From: Bursaphelenchus xylophilus
Taxonomy: Eukaryota; Nematoda; Chromadorea; Rhabditida; Aphelenchoididae
NCBI GenBank assembly: GCA_904066235.2
Contig: CAJFCV020000001.1
Location: 14,069,291 to 14,133,290 of the forward strand
DNA length: 64,000 bases
Direction: 5' to 3'
Under the pieces are notes generated by a model, which worked only from the letters and a program-made list of their open reading frames with translations, was not told the DNA's origin and did not search any database. The stretch's first letter is position 1, and each line of letters starts with the position of its first letter. The translations under genes were made by a program, and so were the position numbers. Shown here piece by piece: positions 48,101 to 57,600 of the stretch.

Positions 48101-48550
48101 GCAATTCCTCGATGAAACGCGAGGTCTGAAGCCGGCGGATCCGGCCAAGCCCGTGTTGGTTCCGGGAGATCCGGAGCGTCAACATGAAGAGCGCTCCGCC
48201 AACGCCGGAGGGCTCATTTACTCGGAGAAACAGTTGGATTCGTTGGTAAGTTCTATTAATTCACTATGAAAATTATTTTTTTGTCATATTTTTGGCAATT
48301 TCGCACAAAAAAAAAAATAAAAAAATCGCAAAAAAAATTTTTTTTTTCAAAAATTTTTCGACTTAAAAATCTCGATGATTTCTGCAAATCTCTGGCTAAA
48401 AATCACATATAAATTTTATAGATACCTAGTCTAAATTTGTGCCAAATTTCGTCAAAATCTACAAGTTACATTAATTCAAAAAAATCTTTTTTTTAGAAGG
48501 AGGTCAGTGTCAAGTACAACATCCCATTGTTCAACTATCATGCTAAATGA
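41200..48550 (+). CDS. Malate/L-lactate dehydrogenase (Ldh_2 family), 357 aa, seven exons
   Basis: Exons 41200-41226, 41991-42119, 42235-42480, 43272-43424, 47124-47381, 48039-48245 and 48497-48550, all phase 0. The protein belongs to the NAD(P)-dependent malate/L-lactate/ureidoglycolate/sulfolactate dehydrogenase family, unrelated to classical LDH/MDH. Visible hallmarks: CADKRGHYSHGLNRL at about 32-46 with the conserved SHG, GWVVSKGTNHYGICGHYAL with the NHYG motif, SFTNTSPCVYP, LGSNPICCVAP, DMASTTVAFGK, and a GGSEERGSYKGTGLGMMVE segment near 210. Length is typical. Substrate (malate, lactate or another 2-hydroxy acid) cannot be fixed from sequence. The first exon is tiny (MEYVVNENE); ATG 41200 is chosen because family members begin a few residues before the helix. 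Intron 4 is 3.7 kb, swollen by nested transposons. AATAAA lies at 48607. Confidence 0.92.
41473..41695. mobile_element. TA-flanked MITE (family 3) in dehydrogenase intron 1
   Basis: Begins CAGTGGGGGCACCTGATCCA after TA and ends with the inverse before TA at 41696. Arms match over AACGTGCCATTTTGCATCCG and GGGAAGTATC. Confidence 0.85.
42140..42177. repeat. Poly(A) run of 38 bp in dehydrogenase intron 2
   Basis: An uninterrupted run of A lies 20 bp after the donor. A homopolymer this long could be the tail of a retroposed sequence, but no body precedes it. Confidence 0.9.
42535..42980. repeat. Full-length copy of the dispersed family-2 repeat
   Basis: In inverse orientation to 32640-33070, from GTGCTCCAAGTGCCACGCTC to CTGAGCGTCGCACCTGGAG, carrying GAGATATTCAACGATCTTTA, GAGAGAGCACG and AGCGGACAGA. 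The matching ends (GTGCTCCAAGTG / CACCTGGAGTAC) show that the whole unit has short inverted termini. Confidence 0.8.
43000..43243. mobile_element. MITE (family 3), left end decayed
   Basis: Carries AACGTACCATTTTG, GGGAAGTATCAAAAA and CTCCAAGTGAAAAAA with inverse copies, ending GGATCAGGTCCGCCACTG before TA at 43244. It ends only 28 bp before exon 4 of the dehydrogenase. Confidence 0.8.
43614..45163 (+). mobile_element. Tc1/mariner element with long inverted ends and decayed transposase
   Basis: The ends CAGTATGCGTCATAATTATA and its inverse are flanked by TA (43612-43613 and 45164-45165). Inverted arms of about 390 bp run to about 44000 and from about 44778. The arms are long because each includes coding sequence for the transposase C-terminus (KFAQRVSGRVMGVIEASG). 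It inserted into a family-2 repeat: removing it restores GCAAAGCTATGGCCAAAAAG. Two recent-looking features are the near-identical arms and the intact TA. Confidence 0.92.
44290..44920 (+). pseudogene. Tc1-type DDE transposase fragment, frameshifted
   Basis: The frame 44290-44640 contains PDGFTYQWHDIKNESRRFSR, RGRPLMSWGAFKKAGG and MNSMEYYEVLGEHLVPYW, matching the middle of Tc1 transposases (catalytic-core strands and the WGAF motif). It ends in a stop at 44638-44640. A later frame shows NPMGNLWGLLAR and then FRDKMGQYAPKKFAQRV, the third catalytic region and C-terminus, where the usual N-P-x-E-N-x-W acidic residue is replaced (MGN). The N-terminal DNA-binding domain is missing. It cannot make a functional enzyme. 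Confidence 0.85.
45843..46877. mobile_element. TAA-flanked element (PIF/Harbinger-like) with tRNA-like insert
   Basis: CAAGGGATCGGCAAATAGTT and its inverse form the ends, flanked by TAA (45840-45842 and 46878-46880), the 3-bp duplication typical of PIF/Harbinger. Inverted arms extend about 150 bp and include GTGCAACC/GGGTGCAACT and ATATGTTTGGGCAAAGTTAT. No transposase frame is seen. The interior contains a tRNA-like segment at about 46030-46100. Confidence 0.8.
46030..46100 (+). other. tRNA-like segment with Pol III A and B boxes (SINE-like)
   Basis: TGGCCGAGTGG at 46043-46053 matches the internal A box of Leu/Ser-type tRNAs. GGTTTCGAATCC at 46077-46088 is a B box with one extra T. The 23-bp gap leaves no room for a normal anticodon arm plus variable arm, and the presumed acceptor strands do not pair. 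So this is not a working tRNA but a tRNA-derived promoter, as in SINEs. Confidence 0.6.
47440..48025. repeat. Low-complexity GATTTTTT-GGGGAAATTT array in dehydrogenase intron 5
   Basis: About 25 irregular repeats of (G)GGGAAATTTTGATTTTTT run from the donor to the acceptor. The array is strand-asymmetric (G and T on plus, C and A on minus). Long minus-strand frames here are artefacts. Confidence 0.8.
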
Positions 48551-48648
48551 CGTCCTACCGTTCTGATAAATGCAAAACATTTAGCTCAACAAGATTTATC
48601 GTCAAAAATAAATAAAAAAAATGTAAAAAAATAACCGTAACCCGTTGA

Positions 48649-51600
48649 TTATTCTACATCACAGAACAAATCGTATTCCTGATCGATTCCCAGGTAGGAA
48701 TCGGACATAATGAACAAAGTCAAGGTGAGAGGGCCTCTGGAAATTTATAAAAATTAAATTAAATTCATTTTTGGGCCCTCAAAACTCCAAAAAAATGAAA
48801 AATAAACAAAAAATTGCAACAAATATCAAAAAAAAAAATTTTTTTTTTTGCAAAAATTTTTTAAAACCCAGTGCCACAACAAATCTCACAGGCATTATAC
48901 ACCATTTAAAACAATAATTCCCTCCAAATTTCCCTTAATTTAAAAAAAAATCAAAAAAATTTACAAAAAAGTGCCAAAAAGTATCAAAAAGCCTCCAAAA
49001 ACCCGGTTTCTTACCTGACATCCGGTGCGAAAAAGTTGAGGAAGACGTGATGAGGTCTGTTGCCCAAAATGAGTCCGGTTTTTCGACAGGCCAACACTGT
49101 ATTTTTCTCTTTTTCGCCCAAAATTACAATTAGTCCGGGCGATTTTTCCTTTGGAAATTTGGGTGCGAATGCCGATTTTTGGCTCTGAAATACCCCAAAA
49201 ATCATCTCAGAGCAAATTTGAAGCCTCATTTTGCCATATAAAAAAATTTTTTAACTCACCGCCGCAGGGCCTGTGATCTGCAGGCTGACTTTTAACCGGA
49301 ATTCTTGGCCAAATTCGAGGGGAATTGGGGGGTTTTGCTTCTTAAATCGCTGGAATGGGTCCAACGGGCACTGTAAAAGGCCTTTTTGGAACTTCAAATC
49401 GACCAGTCGGATGGTGGGCCATGAAAATAAAGCTTCGGTGATCTGTTTTGTTTCGAATTCATTCAATGGCAGCCGTTTTTTCATTTTGTTGTAGACGTCG
49501 GAGCGCTGTTTTTCCGTTGGCGGGCCTCTGAAAACGGGGAGGATTAAAATTCAGCAAAAAATGGGGCAGAGACATATTATACGACAAAACATGTTTCATC
49601 GTATAACATGTCCTCTAAACCTGATGGTTGATAATGCAGCCTTGGTCTGTTGTTAAAACCGATCACAAAAATTTCTTGTGCAAAAATTGTGTTCAGAGAC
49701 ATGTCATACGATGAAACATGTTTGATCGTATAAAATGTCTCCAATTTTTCGCAGAACTTCTTTTTTACAGAAAAATCGAAGTGTAAAGCTTGAAAGTCAT
49801 GAAAAACCTTCATTATTAAAAAATTGTGTATTGGGGACATGTTATACGATGAAACATGTTCCATCGTATAAAACGTCGCCGGATATGAAAATGTTTTCTT
49901 GACGTTCATAGCACCCTTCTACGTAATTTCGAAGGCATTTTCATCTCTAAAGTCAACCAAACCCCTCAAAAAAACATCCTCTTTTCCCAGCAAACCTCAA
50001 AAAATCCCAAAACCCACTTCAATTTCCTGATTCCCAGCTCGTCCTGTAACTTGGGGATGGTCAACTCCGCTCCTAGAGCCTTTGCAATGGCGTGTGAGAC
50101 ATGTGGGAGGCAGGTGAGTGGGTGATCATCGAACCATCGGGCCTGGACGACCTGCTGAAGCAAGATGATCGTCGAGAGCGTCAAGTCGAGCCATCCCTTG
50201 ATGGCGGAAAAGTCGAGGATTGCCTGGAAAATGCGCACACAGCTTTCGATCACACTCCGCTGGTCGGTCAAGTAGTCGACGGGGATTTGGATGCGCGAAA
50301 AGTGGGTCTGATAGAGGATCATTGTTTTGGAATGCGAGGACTCAAAGTCCGCATGTTTGGGCAGTGGGAATGGGATGACCTTGTTCAGGTCCTGGTTGAT
50401 CAGGTCCTCGTTGTGTCGGCAGGGGATCTCGGCGTATTCGGGACAGTCCTGAAACCGGGAAATACAGCATTCGAATACATGAAAAATGAGATTTTTTGGG
50501 GCAAAAATTATTAAGAAAAGGGAAAATTTGAACTTTTTACGCGAAAAAAATCAACTTGACCAAAATTTTGGACAAGTTGGAATTTTTGGGCAAATTGATT
50601 TTTATAGAGGAAAAAGTAATTTTTATCGGCAAAACAGGTGAAAATTCGGGTTTCTACACCGAAAAAATCAATTTGCCCGAAATTTTGGGCAAATTGATTT
50701 TTTTTTGAAAGATTATTTTTATCGGTAAAAAACGGAAAATTCTGATTTTCACACCGAAAAAATCAATTTGCCCGAAATTTTGGGCAAAATGGAATTTCTG
50801 GGCAAATTGATTTCTTTTGTGAAAAAATGGTTTTTACAAGAAAATGAAAGGAAAGTTCGGGTTTCTACACAAAAAAAATCTATTTAGCCAAGATTTTGGG
50901 CAAAACGGAATTTTTGGACAAGTTCATTTTTAGGGAAAAATTACTTTTATCAGTAAAAAAAGGTGAAAATTCGGATTTTTCCACAAAAAAATCAATTTGC
51001 CCAAAATTTTGGGCAAAATGGAATTTTTGGGCAAATTGATTTTTTCCGCGAAAAAAGTAATTTTTCACTGTAAAAAAGGTAAAATTCTTTTACGAAAATG
51101 CAAAAATTCGCATTTTTACACCGAAAAAAATCAATTTGCCCAAAATTTTGGGAAAATTGTATTTTTGGGCAAATTGATTTTTTCCGGGAAAAACTTGACG
51201 AGTCTGCCTTTATCGACTCCCACTTCCTGAAAAAACCGCTCTACTCACCGTTAAAACCCTCAAAATTTCGTCAATCCCCATTTTGGGCCGTAAATTCTCG
51301 GCCAAATGTCTGATGGTGGTGTGTTCCAGATAGTACTTGCTGGCGAGTCGTCCAAAGGGTGTTGAGCTGAGTCTCTGTTCGTCTTTATCATACTCCACAC
51401 ACCTTGACTCAATGAGTTCATCGATGGTTTCATCGACGATTTTCGTCAAGAATCGGATCAGAGTTTTGTCGTTGAAATCGTCGATTCCATAATACGCAGG
51501 GTTGGCGAAAATGCGTCTGTACAAATAAGTGCCCGCCAAATAATCAACCATTTGTTGTTTGGACTCGATTTGCGCCGCCGACACCTCCGCATTCACGTGG

Positions 51601-54600
51601 TTTTCGAGGGCCGGCAGCAGGGCCGACTCCACCGGGAAGGGCTCGTACAGGAAGCGTTTGTAAAACTTCTTCTTCGTGTCCTGCACATAGACCACCGCCA
51701 CCGCAGAGTCGTCGAACTGGGGGCGGCCGGCGCGTCCGATCATTTGCAGGACGTCCGTCACCGGGAAGTCCACGTATTTGTGGGTTTTGCCGTCGTAGAA
51801 CTCGGTTCCCTTCACGATCACCAGATGCGCGGGGCAATTGATGCCCCAGGCAAGCGTGGCGGTGGCGATGAGCACCTGGAACGGCGGTTGAAAGACAGTT
51901 TTAGGGTGAAAAAGGCTAAAAAAACGCAAAAAATCTCAAAAAATTTGCGATTTTTGACTTCAAAATGGAAAAAAAGTGTAATGTAAAGCCGGAATTTCAC
52001 CGAAACTTGTCTCAAACTCAAAATCAAACTTTTTGTGACACCTTTTTTGAGGTTGTGAGGAAAAATAGCGATTTTTTTGGGGGAAATTTTTGGAAATTTT
52101 CAAAAAAATTTGCGGAAAATCCCGAAAAAATTGTAAAATATCGGTAAAGAGAAGGTGTATGTAAAAAACAACGGGTTAAAATAAATTTGAAAGCTCTTTA
52201 AGGAAGTTTTTCGGCTGAAAATTAGCAAAAATGCAATTTGAAGATAGAATTTCACCGAAACTTGCCCCAAATTTAAAACCAAACTTTCTGAGACATTTTT
52301 GAAATTTTTGGCTTGTGCTTTGCAAAAACAACCGGGGTTTTCTTGGTCGAAAGTTGGTGAAAAAATATTTTTTTTTACAATTTATACTTCAAATTGCAAA
52401 AAAATATACTTTTTACCAACTTTCGACCTAAAAACCTCGGTTGTTTTTGCAAACCACAAGCCAAAAATTTCAAAAATGTCTCAGAAAGTTTGATTTTAAA
52501 TTTGTGACAGATTTCAGTGAAATTCTATCTTCACATTGTATTTTTTCGCAATTTTCAGCCGAAAAACTTCCTTAAAAGGCTTTCAAATTCATTTTTACCC
52601 TTTGCTTTTTACATACACCTTCTCTTTATCGATATTTCACAATTTTTTCGGGGATTCTTCGCAATTTTTTCAAAATTTCCAAAAAATTTCCTTCAAACAA
52701 TCGCAATTTTTCCTTCCAACCTCAAAAAAAGGTGTCACAAAAAGTTTGATTTTAAATTTGAGACAAGTTTCGGTGAAATTCCAGCTTTACATTACATTTT
52801 TCTCCACTTTTAAGTCAAAAATCGCAAATTTTTTGAGATTTTTTGCATTTTTTTAGCCTTTTTCACCCTAAAACTGTCCTATAGCGGAAAATTCTTGCCT
52901 GAATTTTTCGCTCAACAAACAATCTCTCTACAATCGAGCGTTCATAGCTCTGCAGGCCGGCATGATGCATTCCGATGCCAAACGGCAACGTCAATTTCAA
53001 GTTTTCGTCCCTCAAAGTTGAAACAATTTCGTGGAGTTCGGTCTGGTCCATTTTTAGCCACTGGCGGGGATCGGCTTCCAGCGCGAGCATGGAGACAAAG
53101 GCCATGGCGGTGAGGCGGGTTTGGCGGCGCGACGCGACGAACAGGAGGGTCGGCTTCGCCGGACTGAACTGTTTGATGGCCTGGAAGGCGGGCTTGTTCA
53201 TCAGTGCCATGCGGGGACAGTAGTGTTGGCCGGGGAAGCCTTGGATGTGGACCTGGATGGGGACCGGTCGCACCGACGGGCGGAAATTGAACAAACCGCT
53301 CTGGAAATGGCATGGATAACATAAAGTTGTGTCGGAAAATCAATGAGAACTAAAAACTGAGGGGAGAAAAAACTCAAATTTTAATTTTAAGGCCAAAAAA
53401 ATCAATTTGCCCAAAATTTCGGGCAAATTGGGAATTTTGGGCAAATTGGAATTTTTGAGCAAATTCAAAATTTTTAAGGGAAAACAATATTTTTAGACTG
53501 TTAAAAGGAACGAGTGAACAAAATGAGGGGCAATCTTCATGCTTCTAAAAAAAACTTTCCCAAAATCCCCAATTTGTCCAAAATTTCGGGCAGACCGAAA
53601 TATTTTGTTTCTTAAAATCAAATTTCATACCATTTTTTAATCTATTCTTCTTTTTCCCCACCAAAAGTTTTTCTGTTTTATTAAAAAATCAACTTTCCCA
53701 AAATTCCCAATTTGCTCAAAATTTCAAGCAAATTAAAAAAAATTTCTTTCGTAAAATCAAATTTCAGACCATTCTGTAATTTATTCTTCCTTTCTCAACA
53801 CCAAACATTTTTCTTTTCTATTAAAAAATCATCTTTCCCAAAATTCCCAATTTGCCCAAAATTTCAAGGAAATTAAAAAAATTTTCTTTCTTAAAATCAA
53901 ATTTCAGACCTTTCCCTAATCTATTCTTCTTTTTCTCCTTCCAAAACCTCTTCTTTCCCCTAAAAAAATCAATTTTTACCTCCGGGACGCCCAGCCAATC
54001 AGCGATGTCGAAGGCGTTCGCCAGTGCCGTCGACAGGCCGACAATACGAACCGGGTTTTCTCTGTTCTTTCGCTTCGAAATTGACTTCAACCTGGTGACA
54101 ATGGCTTCGAGGACGGCGCCTCTTTCCACGCCCAACAAGTGGATTTCGTCGATCACCACAAGGGTCACATCTTGGACGTATTGCCGGGTGTCGTAGCTTC
54201 TGGTGATGCCGTCCCACTTCTCGGGGGTTGTGATCAGCAGTTGGGCGGACTTGAGTTCGTCCGGCTGCGGCGTGGTGTCGCCGGAAACTTCCACAATACT
54301 AAAAAATTATATTATTTTAGGTAACAACAGTTAAAAAAAGTAAAAAAAACTTCAAAACAGCTATTCAAACTTCACGAAAACACAATACAAATCAAAACTA
54401 GACTTTTTTCGCGCCATTAGAGATGTTTTCCGCAGTGGGACATGTTATACGACGAAACATGTTTGATCGTATAAAATGTCGCCACACAAAATTTTCAAAT
54501 TCGTTATAACATCAGAAATAAAATTCAAATAAAGCCCTAAAATTTCCAGCCTATACTTTGTAAACTGGCCGAGATATTCACCAATCTTTTTCCCTGAGAC

Positions 54601-57600
54601 ACTACAGAAACTTAGGAGAGCAGTCAGAGAAAAAGAATCCGCCTTACTTAACTCCCAATTGCTTTTTGAACTTCTCTGTCCAATCCAGAACCCGCTCTCG
54701 GACCAGCGCTTTCAATGGGGCGATGTAGACGCACTGAAAACATTATTTTAGGTACTAAATTATCAAAATTCAAAAATTTTTGGGTGAAAAATTTTAGGTA
54801 GGAAGCCAAAAATTTTTGTTTCGATTAAAAATTATATCTAAAACAATTCAACCTCAAAAAATTCAAAAAAATCAAAAAAAAATTTTATAAAAAATCCCAC
54901 TTTTTTCTCGGGTCGATGTTGCAGCACTCTGAATATGGCCAGCTCCGCGCAAAGCGTTTTTCCCGACGAGGTGGGGGCTCCGAGCAGGACATTGTCCCAG
55001 GTGTTGTACAAGGCGAAGAAGACTTGAGTTTGGACGGGGTTGAAGTACTCAAATGGGTACAATTTCTCGAACTCGCGGTTCTTCAGCGCCGTCAAAGGCA
55101 GTGGGTCGAGGGGTAGGAGGTCGGTGTGGGATTTGATGTTCTCGGGGAGGACGAACTGGTTCAGGGAGAGGGTCAGATTGGTCTCTTCGACCACCCAGGA
55201 GTCGCTGATCAGACGCATTTTGAAATGATGGTGGATTTGGTGGTCTTCGATGGGGACGGTGATGTTTAGATGTTGCTCGGCTTTGGTTATGATCTAAAAA
55301 GTTATAAAAAATAAAAAATAAAATAAAATAAAATAAAATAAAAAAAATTAAAAATAAAAAAATCAAAAAAAAATTTTTTTCAATTTGAAATATTTTTTGA
55401 AAACCAACCTGTTTTTTATTGAACATGAGCATTTCATGATGCAAAATAAAATTTTCATCGCAATCCTCGATGATCAGCCAAAATCTTTCGGCTCCGCCAT
55501 GGCCAAGAAGTCGGTCGCACCACGTGAATTCTGGCCAGATGATTGCGTCGACTCGAACGATCGTTCTGGAATCCAATAACTTTTTTTAAATTTTTGAAAA
55601 ACCATTGAAGTTTTCCATCAAAACCTCAGATTTACTCCGCAAAAATATCAAGTTGCCCAAAAAATTCATATCCTTCCAAAACATGATTTTTCTCAAAATT
55701 AGGGGCAAAATAAAGTTTTCTTTACCCTACCAATTTGACCAAAAAGTTCCAACCAGCACAAAAAAAATCCTAATTTACCAATAAATTTCCATCTTGCCCA
55801 AAATTCCCTTTTCGCCCAAAAAATTCAATCTTGCCCAAAAATTTCCATCTTGCCCAGAACACTCAATCTCGCCCAAAATTTTTCATCTTGCCCAAAATTC
55901 CCATTCTGTCCAAAAAAATCCTAATCTTGCCCAAAAAATCCCATTTCGCGCAAAAAATTCCATCTTGCCAAAAAAATTCAATCTTGCCCAAAAAAATCTA
56001 TCCTGTCCAAAAAATCCAATCTTGCCCAAAAAAAAAATCATTTCACGCAAAAAATTCCAGCTTGCCCAAAGTTCCCATTCTGTCCAAAAAATCCTAATTT
56101 TTCCCAAAAACCTCACTTTGCCCAAAAAATTCTCCACATTGCCCAAAAATTTCCATCTTGCCCAAAAAAACCCCCAACACATCCCAAAACCCCTATTTTG
56201 CCCAAAAGTTCCAGGCAAATACGACCCTTCTCTGTCCAAAAACTCCACTTCAAAACCTACGGGGTGATTGGTTTGATGGTTGCTTCCACATCCAAGGACG
56301 GGATGTACCTCAAGCAGTCGTACAAGATCCGTCCGTCACAATTGAACTGCGCGCCCAGCTCCTTCTCGTCGTAATCCAGGAGGTCCAGGAAGCCGAGGTT
56401 TTGTTTGGCTTCGATTTTTCGGACCACCACGTCCTTCAGCAGTCCCACGTCGACCACCTGGCGCAACGGGCTGTTGAAGTTCCAGAGGCGGCGGTTGATG
56501 TATTTCGAGAATTCGAGGCATTGGACGGCGGTGAAGGCCCAATTCTTGCGCAACGTGATCTCGAACAGGGCGCGGGCCACGCGGGAGGCGTTTTGCGAGA
56601 TGTAGAACATCTCCGTTTGCAGCGTGAAGCTGGTCGGCTCGGCGCGGGAGATGTAATTCTGAGAGAAAAATCGTAAAAAACCAAAGTGAAAACTTTAAAA
56701 AAAATTAATAATTTTAAATTAAAAATTAAGATTTTTCAAAGCTTAATAAAAATTTTTTCAAAGGAAAGTACTTTTATGGGGTATGGAGTTACAGGTCGAG
56801 ACATATATAAAAAAAATCGCAAAACTTTCCTGATTCAGAATATGAAAAATTAGCTGCCCAATTTTGGTTTGTAAGGGCGAAAAACCCCTCAGAACTTTTC
56901 TCGCAACACCACCATGCCTTTTTGACCAAGTTTTTACCAATTCAAAAGCTTTGTTTTGGGCTAAAGCAAACCCTGGCATCTTGACAAGCCTTAAAATATC
57001 AGATTCGATTAATACTAGGTGTAGTACTAATCAAGTTTGATACTTTAAGATTTGTCATGATGCCAGACTTTACTTTACAGTGGGGGACCTGATTCAGTGG
57101 CAGAAAACGTACCATTTTGAATCAAGGAAGTATTAAAAAATGTGGCAAAATACCTCCCTCTCCAAGTGAAAAAAAACTCAGATTTCAGAAGCGCGCCCGC
57201 TCTTTTTATGAGGGCCCTTCAAAACGAAGTTTTTTTAGCTGGAGAGGGAGGAATTTTGTCACATTTTTTAATACTTCCCGGATGCAAAATGGTACGTTTT
57301 TTGCCACTGGATCAAGTCCCCCACTGTAAAGTAAAGCCTGGCATCTTGACAAGTCTTAAAGTATCAAATTTGATTAGTACTACACCTAGTATTAATCGAA
57401 TCTGATATTTTAAGATTTGTAAAGGTTCCAGGGTTTACTTTAGCTCAAAACAAAGCTTTTGAATTGGTAAAAACTTGGTCAAAAAAGCATTTGCGTGGTG
57501 TTGCAGAGAAAAGTCCCGTGGATTTTTTCGCCGTTACAAACCAAAACTGGGCAGCTAATTTTTACATATTCTGGATCAGAAAAATTTCGCGATTTTTTGA

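Noticed and set aside
52863..52898. Read-through of ASCC3 exon 19 into ...[11 protein letters not shown] as a truncated isoform
   Set aside because: The family sequence continues with [11 protein letters not shown], found in the next exon behind a good acceptor; the GC donor explains the apparent extension.
2446..54480. CRISPR array, suggested by palindromes with regular spacing
   Set aside because: The genome is eukaryotic, the spacers are themselves repeated between clusters, there is no cas gene or leader, and units spread by tandem duplication.
55794..56267. 157-codon plus-strand frame with periodic Lys/Phe/Ala motif
   Set aside because: Product of the CTTGCCCAAAAA array in an ASCC3 intron; no start, splice or family evidence.
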